Positions 17,444-25,514 of a stretch of 64,000 bases of DNA are shown piece by piece. The notes under the pieces were generated by a model that was not told the origin of the DNA, searched no databases, and worked only from the letters and a program-made list of their open reading frames with translations. Position numbers and translations under genes: made by a program. Origin of the DNA: PFJX01 sp040757575 (lineage in GTDB: Bacteria > Pseudomonadota > Gammaproteobacteria > Burkholderiales > Thiobacillaceae); contig JBFLXA010000003.1 of NCBI GenBank assembly GCA_040757575.1, positions 62,001-126,000 on the forward strand. The letters run 5' to 3'. Numbering within the stretch: position 1 is the first letter of the stretch; every line of letters begins with the position of its first letter.

Positions 17444-18228
17444 TGCTTGGCATCATTGGAGGTTCCGGCCTCACCCAATTGCCCGGTCTGTCTGTCACCC
17501 ACAGGCAGGTCATCCGCACCCCCTACGGTGAACCCTCCGGTCCCCTGAGTTTTGGCAACCTGGATGGCCATCCCATCGTCTTCCTGGCGCGCCACGGCCA
17601 TGGCCATACCATTCCGCCCCATCTGGTGAACTACCGCGCAAATATCTGGGCCCTGCAAAATCAGGGGGTCACCCACGTGGTGTCCGTGGCCACCGTAGGC
17701 GGCATCCACCCCGACATGACGCCGGGGCGCCTTTGCCTGCCGGATCAGATCATCGATTACACCCACGGGCGGGACACCACCTTCGTGGAATACAACGGCA
17801 AGCCGGTGACCCACGAGGATTTCACCTGGCCCTATTGTGACGACATGCGGGCCCGGTGTGCCACCGCCCTGCAGCGTGCCGGAGAGTCTTTCCGGGATGG
17901 GGGCGTCTACGCAGCGGTGCAGGGGCCACGCCTGGAAACCAAGGCGGAGATCGAGCGCCTGGCCCGGGACGGGGCCGACATGGTGGGCATGACCGGTATG
18001 CCGGAAGCCTATCTGGCCCGGGAAATCGGCCTCTGCTACGCCGCCGTCGCCGTGTCTGTTAACTGGGCGGCGGGGCGTGGCGACAGTGCTCTTGGCATCT
18101 CGCCGGAGGTGATCGAAAGCACCCTGGCGAGCGTCATGGGCCGCATGCGCACGGTGCTGAAGCACCTGGCCTGCATGGATTACGGCCAGGCACAGACAGC
18201 TACCCCGGGCGGGGTCTGCGACGTCTGA
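17443..18228 (+). CDS. mtnP: S-methyl-5'-thioinosine/thioadenosine phosphorylase
   Basis: 261 residues, trimeric nucleoside phosphorylase type: IGGSGLTQLPGL, FLARHGHGHTIPPHLVNYRAN, GVYAAVQGPRLETKAEI, DMVGMTGMPEAYLAREIG and VSVNWAAG. The family phosphorolyses methylthioadenosine or methylthioinosine from polyamine and autoinducer synthesis, giving 5-methylthioribose-1-phosphate and a base. Translational coupling to hpt, which uses hypoxanthine but not adenine, favours the methylthioinosine form described in Pseudomonas. That specificity is inferred from context. Confidence 0.88.
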   Translation: MLGIIGGSGLTQLPGLSVTHRQVIRTPYGEPSGPLSFGNLDGHPIVFLARHGHGHTIPPHLVNYRANIWALQNQGVTHVVSVATVGGIHPDMTPGRLCLPDQIIDYTHGRDTTFVEYNGKPVTHEDFTWPYCDDMRARCATALQRAGESFRDGGVYAAVQGPRLETKAEIERLARDGADMVGMTGMPEAYLAREIGLCYAAVAVSVNWAAGRGDSALGISPEVIESTLASVMGRMRTVLKHLACMDYGQAQTATPGGVCDV

Positions 18229-18241
18229 AGCTTCCAGTGCC

Positions 18242-20167
18242 ATGGGGGCAGTGAAGCGGAGAACAACGCGCAGGCTGCTGATGGGGCTGGCGTTGTTCCT
18301 CCTGGCCCTGGGCCTGGCCCGGGGGATTCCTTCCCTTGGGGTGCTGACGCCCCTGGAATTCGCGGTTTCCGATTTATGGCACCAATGGGCCGGCCCCCGT
18401 GGCCAGCCTCGGCATGGGGCCCTGGTGGTGGTGGACGAGGCCAGCCTGCATGCCTGGAAGGATGAGCCCCTGGCATTCTGGACGCCCCAGCTGGCCCGGG
18501 CCAGCCAGGTGCTCAGGCAAGCGGGGGTCCGGGCGGTGGGGCTCGATCTGCTTTTTTCGATTAGTGCCGAACGCTGGCTGGTGCAGGTCGGCCTCAACCC
18601 GGGCTCGGGGGCGGGATACGACCGTCTGTTTCGCCAGGAACTCGCTGCCGGGCACCTGGTGTTGGTGGCCGCAGGCTCGCCCGGGGCCGATGGCAGCCCG
18701 GGACTGTTGTTGCCCTCAGCGGACTACGTGCTGGCGCTGCCGAATCTTGATGTTCCCCGGTACATCGGCCTTGCGGATCTGGAGGCGGACGCGGATGGCG
18801 TGGTGCGGCATTTCCGTGTCTGGCCCGTCCAGGGGCAGGAGGGCCCGACCCTCATGAGTCTGGCGGCCCTGTTGGCCAGCCGTGCGGGGGCATCCCTGCC
18901 AGTCGCCGCTTCAGCTCCGGATACCCGGCGCCATGCCCTGGCCTACTGGGGGCCTCCAGGCCACTTTCCCCGGGTGTCCCTGGCGACTTTGCTGGCGCCG
19001 GACGCCCTTGGGCGCCCTGAGGTCCAGGCCCTGAAGGGACGGGTGGTCATCATCGGCGGCGAATACATGGGCATGAACGACACCCATGCCACTCCCTATC
19101 GATCCGGGTTTTTTGGCGCCGGCCAGGGGGTCATGAGCGGGCCCGAGATCCACGCCAACATCGTTGAATCCCTTCTGGCCGGTCGCCAGCTCGTGGCCTT
19201 GTCACCGGCTCTGGAGTGGGGCGTACAGGCAGGCTTGCTGGCCCTGGCCCTCCTGGTATTCCTGGTAGCCCGTCTGCGTTTGGCGCTGGGGGCCTTGCCC
19301 CTTTTGCTTGCTCTGCCCTTGCTGCTGGGCTATGCCATGTTCCGGCAGGATGTCCTATTTCCCGCCGTGGCCACGGATGGTGCCCTCCTGGCCCTGTTTC
19401 TGGGCGTGGTGGGCCTCAGATATGTATGGGAGGAGCGGGCCCGGACCCGCATCACCGAACTGTTCGGCCGCTATGTTTCGGGGCCGGTGGTGGAGGAGTT
19501 GGTATCCAGTGGCGAAATGCCCAGCCTGGGGGGCGACAGGCGGGACGTGACGGTGCTGTTTTCCGACATCCGTGATTTCACGGTCATTTCGGAGCGTCTG
19601 GCGGCGGAGGAAGTGGTGGAAATGCTCAACCGCTATTTTGCCCGGGTGTGCGATGCGGTGCATGCGGAAGGGGGCACCGTGGACAAGTTCATCGGCGATG
19701 CGGTGATGGTCGTTTTCGGCGCGCCCCTGGCCTATCCGGACCACGCCGACCGGGCGCTGCGGGCGGCAGTGCGCATCCGGGACATTGCCCGGGAATTCGA
19801 TGCTTGGTTCCAGAAACGCTTTGCCGGCCAGGGCCTGCCGACATTTGGCGTGGGCGTGGGGCTGCATAGTGGCCCGGTGGTGGCGGGCAACATGGGCTCG
19901 GCCCAGCGCATGGAATACACCGCCATCGGCGACACGGTGAACGTGGCCTCCCGCATCGAAGGCATGACCCGTAGCCTGGGGGCGGACATCCTGGCCAGTG
20001 AGGCAACCCTGGCCGCCAGCGCGGTGCCCCTGTTACTGGGGGAGCGGGAAAGCGTGGCCCTGAAGGGCAAGTCAGAACCCGTGCACCTGGTCCGGGTGGA
20101 AGGCCTGGGGTCACGGCCTGGAGCGGCGCGTGCTATGAATCAAGAACCGGAAAGGGAGAAATCATGA
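18242..20167 (+). CDS. CHASE2-domain class III adenylate cyclase
   Basis: 641 residues. A signal anchor (about 12-29), an extracytoplasmic CHASE2 sensor (30-315), two or three closely spaced TM helices (about 320-390), then a class III nucleotidyl cyclase domain (430-610). Metal-binding aspartates are in VLFSDIRDFTV (near 437) and DKFIGDAVMVVFG. The lysine of VDKF and threonine of IGDTVNVASRIE form the Lys/Thr adenine-selecting pair of class IIIb adenylate cyclases; NVASRIE holds the transition-state Asn and Arg. Product predicted: cAMP. Overlaps the following FecR-like gene by 4 nt. Confidence 0.92.
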   Translation: MGAVKRRTTRRLLMGLALFLLALGLARGIPSLGVLTPLEFAVSDLWHQWAGPRGQPRHGALVVVDEASLHAWKDEPLAFWTPQLARASQVLRQAGVRAVGLDLLFSISAERWLVQVGLNPGSGAGYDRLFRQELAAGHLVLVAAGSPGADGSPGLLLPSADYVLALPNLDVPRYIGLADLEADADGVVRHFRVWPVQGQEGPTLMSLAALLASRAGASLPVAASAPDTRRHALAYWGPPGHFPRVSLATLLAPDALGRPEVQALKGRVVIIGGEYMGMNDTHATPYRSGFFGAGQGVMSGPEIHANIVESLLAGRQLVALSPALEWGVQAGLLALALLVFLVARLRLALGALPLLLALPLLLGYAMFRQDVLFPAVATDGALLALFLGVVGLRYVWEERARTRITELFGRYVSGPVVEELVSSGEMPSLGGDRRDVTVLFSDIRDFTVISERLAAEEVVEMLNRYFARVCDAVHAEGGTVDKFIGDAVMVVFGAPLAYPDHADRALRAAVRIRDIAREFDAWFQKRFAGQGLPTFGVGVGLHSGPVVAGNMGSAQRMEYTAIGDTVNVASRIEGMTRSLGADILASEATLAASAVPLLLGERESVALKGKSEPVHLVRVEGLGSRPGAARAMNQEPEREKS

Positions 20168-20835
20168 ACATCCTGAAGCGTTATGCTCTGCTGGGCCTTG
20201 CCCTCCTCTGGGCGGCCGGGGCCTGGAGCAGCGAAAATGGCCGCGACAGCAATCAAGGGGCCTATGTGACGGGGCTCCAGGGGCTGGTCCAGCAGATTGG
20301 CGAAGACGGCAAGGAATGGCCTCTTGAGGCCTTGACCCGATTGCCTGCAGGCGCGCGCTTGAAGATCTCCCCTGGAGGACAACTGCAGCTGGTTTATCTG
20401 AAGGGGGGGCGGCAGGAGTTCTGGCAAGGGAAAGCCGTGCTGAGCGTCGGTCCCGCAGCCAGTCAGGCCATGACTTACCAGACAGCCCCCCGGGTTAAAC
20501 CCCTGCCTGCCTATCTGGTCCAGGCCCTGACGGCTTCTCCGGTCTTTGGTCCCCTGTCGGAGGCCCCCCGTCACGCCATGGTCCGGGTCCGCTCCCTGGG
20601 TAGTGGGGAACGGTCCAGTCAGGCAACACTCAAATACGAGGCACTCCGGGCCGATGCCGAGGACCAGGACATCCTGCCGGAGCTATACCTGCTGTCGGAA
20701 CTCGAGGCTTCCCGGGCCTATGACGCCATGCCTGCCGTGCTGGACGACATTTTGGCCCGCCAGGGAGGGGATATTGTGATCCAGGAGTGGGTCCGGCAGT
20801 ACCGGCAACGGATTCCAGGGTTAGCTGAGCGTTAA
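20164..20835 (+). CDS. Exported FecR-like protein, partner of the CHASE2 cyclase
   Basis: 223 residues with a signal peptide (1-21, ending GAWS). Residues 30-100 look like a FecR-type beta domain (LPAGARLKISPGGQLQLVYL, EFWQGKAVLSVG). The C-terminal half is helical (LPELYLLSELEASRAYDAM) with no recognised catalytic motif. It starts inside the cyclase stop codon (ATGA at 20164) with SD GGGAG, so it is co-translated and may act on the periplasmic CHASE2 domain. Function otherwise unknown. Confidence 0.65.
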   Translation: MNILKRYALLGLALLWAAGAWSSENGRDSNQGAYVTGLQGLVQQIGEDGKEWPLEALTRLPAGARLKISPGGQLQLVYLKGGRQEFWQGKAVLSVGPAASQAMTYQTAPRVKPLPAYLVQALTASPVFGPLSEAPRHAMVRVRSLGSGERSSQATLKYEALRADAEDQDILPELYLLSELEASRAYDAMPAVLDDILARQGGDIVIQEWVRQYRQRIPGLAER

Positions 20836-20883
20836 TAGCGTCTACGTTAACGGCAACGAAGGTTCCATGCTTGGTCTGTAGCC

Positions 20884-22095
20884 TCAGATGCCTGCGCCTC
20901 GCTGGGCGATGTACTCGTCCACCTGGGCGGGTGCCCGGGGTTTCGAGAAGTAATAGCCCTGGCCGTATTCCACTCCCATTGCTTGCAGCAGGGGAATGTC
21001 CGATTCCTGCTCGACCCCTTCGGCGATGCAGTTCATGTCCAGATCATGTGCCATGCTGGCGATCGCCTTGGTGATTCGCTGGCTGCCTTCCTTGGCCTGC
21101 ATGGTGAAGACGAAGGACTGGTCGATCTTCAAGGTATCCAAGGGGTACTGACTCAGGTAGCTCAAGGAGGAATAGCCGGTGCCAAAGTCGTCGATGGCCA
21201 GTAGCAGACCAAGAGATTTGAGTTTGTGCAGGGCCTGGGCTGCCGTGTCCGGATTATCGATCAGGGCGCTTTCAGTCACCTCCAGCTTCACCTGGCCCGG
21301 GTTCACGCCGGAGGCGCGGATGAGGTCCAGCATCCCGTCCACCTCGTCGGGTTCCTGAAGCTGCCGGGCGGAGACGTTGATGCTCATGAACAATGGCTTG
21401 TGCCCAGGGTGATGGGCATCCATGCAGGCCTGAAAGCCCGCCAGGGCGTCCAGGGCCGTTTTCAGCACCCAGCGACCGATGGGCACGATGAGCCCGGTGT
21501 TCTCCGCCACGCCAATGAAGCCGGCCGGAGAGATGAAGCCCTTGTCCGGCTGGTTCCAGCGGATCAGGGCTTCAAAGCCTGCCAGGGAACGGTCATGCAT
21601 GTGCACCACGGGCTGGTAATGGAGCAGGAACTCGTCGTTTTCGATCGCGTCGCTCAGGCTCTGGGCGATGCGCAACTGGTCGATGGCGAACTGCTTCAGG
21701 TTGGGTATGCCATCTTCCTGGCTGAAGGCACCCGGTGCCGGGGTGGAGTCTCCAGCCATGCTTTGGCGCCAGCGTTCCACCACCACTTCGAGGATGTAGG
21801 ACAACAGCGGGTCTGATTGGCGGAGCTTGTCCACCAGGAGTTCCCGGGTGATGGGGATCAGGGTGGTTTCTTCCAGGGCCGTGGCGGAGGCGGTGCGGGG
21901 ACGCCGGTCGATGAGGGCGATCTCCCCGAACATGTCCCCGGCCTGCAGGCTGGCCAATTCCGTCTCCCCCTGGCGGTTCTGCTTCGTAATGCGGATGCGG
22001 CCCTGTTCGATGAGATAGGCGTGCTGGCCTGGGGCGCCCTCGCTGAAGATGGTTCTGCCTGCACTGTATTTTTCCCGGATCCAGCGATTCATCAT
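20884..22095 (-). CDS. Cyclic-nucleotide-binding EAL phosphodiesterase (c-di-GMP degrading)
   Basis: 403 residues. An N-terminal cNMP-binding domain (about 5-120) has the phosphate-binding cassette FGEIALIDRRPRTASATA: Glu for the ribose 2'-OH, Arg-Thr for the phosphate, as in CRP. A C-terminal EAL domain (about 155-395) has all catalytic motifs: FEALIRW, NVSARQL, LEVTESALIDN, IDDFGTGYSSL, LKIDQSF and IAEGVE. No membrane segment. Predicted role: cytoplasmic c-di-GMP hydrolase whose activity is set by cAMP, as shown for Bd1971 of Bdellovibrio. The start at 22095 was chosen for its SD (GGGAG, 8 nt upstream). Convergent with the cyclase/FecR pair. Confidence 0.9.
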   Translation of the reverse strand: MMNRWIREKYSAGRTIFSEGAPGQHAYLIEQGRIRITKQNRQGETELASLQAGDMFGEIALIDRRPRTASATALEETTLIPITRELLVDKLRQSDPLLSYILEVVVERWRQSMAGDSTPAPGAFSQEDGIPNLKQFAIDQLRIAQSLSDAIENDEFLLHYQPVVHMHDRSLAGFEALIRWNQPDKGFISPAGFIGVAENTGLIVPIGRWVLKTALDALAGFQACMDAHHPGHKPLFMSINVSARQLQEPDEVDGMLDLIRASGVNPGQVKLEVTESALIDNPDTAAQALHKLKSLGLLLAIDDFGTGYSSLSYLSQYPLDTLKIDQSFVFTMQAKEGSQRITKAIASMAHDLDMNCIAEGVEQESDIPLLQAMGVEYGQGYYFSKPRAPAQVDEYIAQRGAGI

Positions 22096-22162
22096 GGTGA
22101 CGCTCCCTCTTGGTCGGCCCGCTCCGCAAGCATAGGCCAAGCACGTTCCCCGTGGCCGGCTT

Positions 22163-23920
22163 TCATCGGCCTTCCACCCGTTTGAGTTGGTAAGACTCCC
22201 GTTCTTCACCAAGGTCGTCATTGGCGGTAGGCGGTACCCGCTTGTCTATACGTGCCACCCGACCCAGTTCCGGCACATACCAGGCATCCAGGAACAGGGT
22301 GGAGTCCGTTGATCGCTGGGGGACTTTCTGGAACCGGCATTCCAGCCGGATGCGGGTAGCCTGAAAGGTACCGGCGGGCACTTTTACCGATTCCTGCCCG
22401 CGTACCTGGGCCTTGCCACTACAGGGCCCCATGTCCCCCATGGGTAAGGTTACCGGCCAGATGTGATCAGTTGCTGGCAAGGGGCGGTTGGCGAGATAGG
22501 GGGAAAAATCCGTGATCCAGTAATTGGTGTCGTTGGGCAGGCGGAACACCTGCATATCCAGACCTCCTTCATCCTTCAGTGTTCGCGTCAGGGTGCGGGC
22601 GCCGTTGTTGATGCGAATGCGTTCTGTGGTCTGGCCCTGGCTGTCTGGACCGACTTCCACCCGGTAACGACCCACCACGTTGCGACCGTATTGCTCGATG
22701 ACTTCATAGTCCCAGGCCCTGGATGCGTTGACAGGCGAGGGGGAAGGGGGCGTGCTCTGGACCGACGGCGCCGCCACTGAGAGGACAGCAGGTGCGGGGA
22801 TAGGGATAGAGATGGGGGCCGGGGCCTGAACCGGAGCCGGGAGGGGCGACGCCGGAGTAGCCTGGGCGTGGGGGGCTACCGGTTTGGCCTGGGCTGGGGT
22901 TGGGACAATTGGCGCGGATGCAGGAGCCGTCTCTGCAACAACCGGCCGTTCTGCTGCCGCCAATGCCGCCTGCTTGCGCTTTGCCAGGCCGGCAAACAGG
23001 CCTTCCGGGTAGAGGTGCAGGTATTCGGCAAAGTCTTCACTGGATTCACTGCCCTGGACAGATTGCCAGAACAGCAGTTCAGCCTGGCTGGGTGACAGCA
23101 GCCGGGGCTTTGCGGAGGGGGAGAAATAGAACTCCCCCTCGGCCTGGTCATACACGGCGGGAAACTGATCGTGATTGACGCTACGGGCCCTTTGCCTTAC
23201 TGCACTGCGGACTTCCAGGATGGCGTCCCGGATGCTGACGCCAGGCCGCTCGATCCAGGGCAGGAATTCCCGGGTGAACACGCCGTTGGGGTGGCGGTCG
23301 TCCTGGCCCAGCTTGTCCAGGGCCTGTTGGTTGGCGCCAGCGGAAAACACCACAATCTGTCCTTCCGCCGAACTGGCCTGGGCCAGACCCCGGGTCAGGC
23401 CAAAGGAGCGGCCTGTCTTGCGGGGCAGGGGGTTATCCCGGCAGGCGTCAACCACCAGCAGGGTGAACCGGGTGCGGGCCTGGGCCAGCTTGTCCTGGAC
23501 GGCCTGGAGGCTCACCGCCTGGTCGGCCACGTCCGCTTCACTGGAGGGCTGCTCGAAATCCACCGGCAAGAGGAAATTCTGGTTGTTGATCTGCACCCCG
23601 TGACCGGCAAAGAACAACACCCCCATGCCGCCGTTATCCAGGTCCTCCACAAAGCGGTTGATGGCGGAGTTCATGCGCCGCTGGTTGGCCTCCAGCAGCA
23701 CCGTGGTCTTGTAGCCCACCTTCTTCAGGGCCTCTCCCACAGCGCGGGCATCGTTGGCCGCCTTTTCCAGGGGGGGCACATGCCGGTAGGTATTGTTGCC
23801 GATGACCAGGGCAATGCGCCGGTCTGCTTCACGCACTCCACCTTCCGCCGGCGCTTTGGACCAGGCGGGCAGGCAGAGGCATGCAAGCACCAGTGTAAAA
23901 AATATCTTTAGGGCACCCAT
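22163..23920 (-). CDS. Exported caspase-like (C14) protein with a long Pro/Ala linker
   Basis: 585 residues. Signal peptide (1-21), then a caspase-fold p20-like domain (about 33-270): RIALVIGNNTYRHVPPLEKA, catalytic His107 in FFAGHGVQ and catalytic Cys160 in VVDACRDNPLPRK. A flexible Pro/Ala-rich linker (about 325-400) and a C-terminal beta-rich domain (405-580; VVGRYRVEVG, VPAGTFQATRIRLEC, WYVPELGRVARIDKR) follow. Bacterial orthocaspases cleave after basic or acidic residues depending on subtype, and the substrate here is unknown. Exported, so it should act in the periplasm. Divergent to a second caspase-like gene. Confidence 0.88.
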   Translation of the reverse strand: MGALKIFFTLVLACLCLPAWSKAPAEGGVREADRRIALVIGNNTYRHVPPLEKAANDARAVGEALKKVGYKTTVLLEANQRRMNSAINRFVEDLDNGGMGVLFFAGHGVQINNQNFLLPVDFEQPSSEADVADQAVSLQAVQDKLAQARTRFTLLVVDACRDNPLPRKTGRSFGLTRGLAQASSAEGQIVVFSAGANQQALDKLGQDDRHPNGVFTREFLPWIERPGVSIRDAILEVRSAVRQRARSVNHDQFPAVYDQAEGEFYFSPSAKPRLLSPSQAELLFWQSVQGSESSEDFAEYLHLYPEGLFAGLAKRKQAALAAAERPVVAETAPASAPIVPTPAQAKPVAPHAQATPASPLPAPVQAPAPISIPIPAPAVLSVAAPSVQSTPPSPSPVNASRAWDYEVIEQYGRNVVGRYRVEVGPDSQGQTTERIRINNGARTLTRTLKDEGGLDMQVFRLPNDTNYWITDFSPYLANRPLPATDHIWPVTLPMGDMGPCSGKAQVRGQESVKVPAGTFQATRIRLECRFQKVPQRSTDSTLFLDAWYVPELGRVARIDKRVPPTANDDLGEERESYQLKRVEGR

Positions 23921-24115
23921 GGCTGAAGAGAACAGGTGAGGGGTGAAGAATCCACGCCCAGAAGGGATAAATCAAGTGGACAGCCAGAAGGTTGCAAGGC
24001 CCCATGGGGTCGCGCGGCCAATTCCATGCCCAGGCTCCGAGCCGCCTAATATTACGGGTCGTGTTTCTTTGGACGCGTGTTGTACATTGAGCCTTTGGTC
24101 TTGAGGCGGGGCCTG

Positions 24116-25219
24116 ATGCATTCACATCCGGGCCAGCCGGTGGGTATTCGGAGATACTTTGTGGCAATAACACGTGCTTATGCGCTGACCCAGGTTTGGC
24201 TGGTCCAGTTGCTCCTGGCCTTGGTGCTGTTTTCTGTCTCGCCGATCCTGCGTGGGGATGATTCGACGCGCCATGCCCTAGTGATCGGCAACAGCGCCTA
24301 CCGTTACGGTCACCTCAAGAATCCCGCCAATGATGCCCGGGCCATGGCCAGAGCCTTGCAGAATCTGGGGTTTCGTACCGAACTGTTGGTGGATGCCAAC
24401 CAGCGGGACATGGAACAGGCCATCGACCGCCTGGGACACCATATCCGCCTGGGTGGCACAGGCTTGTTCTACTTCGCCGGCCATGGTGTAGAAGTGGGGG
24501 GCGAAAATTATCTGGTCCCCTTGGGTGTGGACATCCTGTCCGAGCAGGACGTGCGTTACAAGGCCGTGGCCCTGGGGCAGGTGATGGATCGCATGCAGCA
24601 GGCCCAGAACGGCTTGAACATCGTCATCCTGGACGCCTGTCGGAACAATCCTCTGCCGAAAAAATCCAGAAGCCTGTCCCGGGGTCTGGCCAACGTGGAC
24701 GCCCCCAGGGGGAGCATCGTCGCCTACGCCACTTCCCCCGGCTCGGTGGCCGACGATGGGTATGGACGACACAGCCCCTACACACAAGTCCTGCTGGACA
24801 AGATTCAGGTGCCAGGCCTGAAGATTGAGGACGTGTTCAAGGAAGTGCTCAAAGGCGTACACCAACAAACCCGTGGGGTGCAGACCCCCTGGGTATCATC
24901 CTCCTTCGTGGGGGATTTCTATTTTTCAGGCCCGGTTTCCATCACGGTGAATTCACCGACCATCGTCGTCACACCGGCTGCTCCAGCCCCAAAATCGGAT
25001 ATCGCCCACGCCGCTGGATCAAAATCGTCCGACAGGGTTTCCTGCGTCTACCCGCTGTTGGATACGGTGCCGGGAATAGGCGAAATCTCCACCAATGAAG
25101 TGGTTTATGTAGCCAACAACCGCCGTTGCAAGGACGGCGAAACACTGAAAATTACCGGCGGGAGTCTGCGCACCGGTCAGGCCCGGAAGTACGAATGTGT
25201 GGTGTGTGAAATGCCCTGA
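24116..25219 (+). CDS. Caspase-like (C14) protein, second copy
   Basis: 367 residues from the ATG at 24116; a GTG 13 codons upstream is the alternative. An N-terminal membrane anchor or signal (about 24-45) precedes the caspase domain (52-270): HALVIGNSAYRYGHLKNPAN, His123 in YFAGHGVEVGG, Cys175 in LDACRNNPLPKK, then YATSPGSVADDG. The C-terminal ~70 residues form a small cysteine-bearing module (VSCVYPLL, RRCKDGETL, ECVVCEMP). Extracytoplasmic location inferred. It shares the divergent promoter region 23921-24115 with the other caspase-like gene but has a different C-terminal domain, so they are not a simple recent duplication. Confidence 0.87.
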   Translation: MHSHPGQPVGIRRYFVAITRAYALTQVWLVQLLLALVLFSVSPILRGDDSTRHALVIGNSAYRYGHLKNPANDARAMARALQNLGFRTELLVDANQRDMEQAIDRLGHHIRLGGTGLFYFAGHGVEVGGENYLVPLGVDILSEQDVRYKAVALGQVMDRMQQAQNGLNIVILDACRNNPLPKKSRSLSRGLANVDAPRGSIVAYATSPGSVADDGYGRHSPYTQVLLDKIQVPGLKIEDVFKEVLKGVHQQTRGVQTPWVSSSFVGDFYFSGPVSITVNSPTIVVTPAAPAPKSDIAHAAGSKSSDRVSCVYPLLDTVPGIGEISTNEVVYVANNRRCKDGETLKITGGSLRTGQARKYECVVCEMP

Positions 25220-25275
25220 CGTGCGGGGTGGCTTGCGCCACAGACTACCCCTGGTCCTGTGGTCCAGAGGCTGTC

Positions 25276-25365
25276 TGGCGGAGAGAGGGGGATTCGAACC
25301 CCCGATGGTGTTGCCACCATGCCGGATTTCGAATCCGGTGCATTCGACCACTCTGCCATCTCTCC
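25276..25365 (-). tRNA. tRNA-Ser (anticodon CGA)
   Basis: 90 nt including encoded CCA. Acceptor stem GGAGAGA / TCTCTCC with discriminator G; anticodon stem-loop CCGGA-TTCGAAA-TCCGG gives CGA (reads UCG). The long variable arm (ATGGTGGCAACACCAT) and the T-loop GGTTCGAATCC fit tRNA-Ser. Confidence 0.97.
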
Positions 25366-25514
25366 GGGTCTGAAAACCGCATGGTTGAGCGGTTTCGCAT
25401 GATACTGGAATTTCCCTTTGGCGCCTACGGCGGCGAATGATGCCCGGCCATGCAACTCTTGCTCAACAGGGCTTGGCTATGTGTCGATGCAGGGAATCTG
25501 TCCTGAGTGCTGCA

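Noticed and set aside
25374..25395. Hairpin AAACCGC / GCGGTTT next to tRNA-Ser
   Set aside because: Eight-nt loop, no T tract and wrong side for the tRNA 3' end; not convincing as a terminator.
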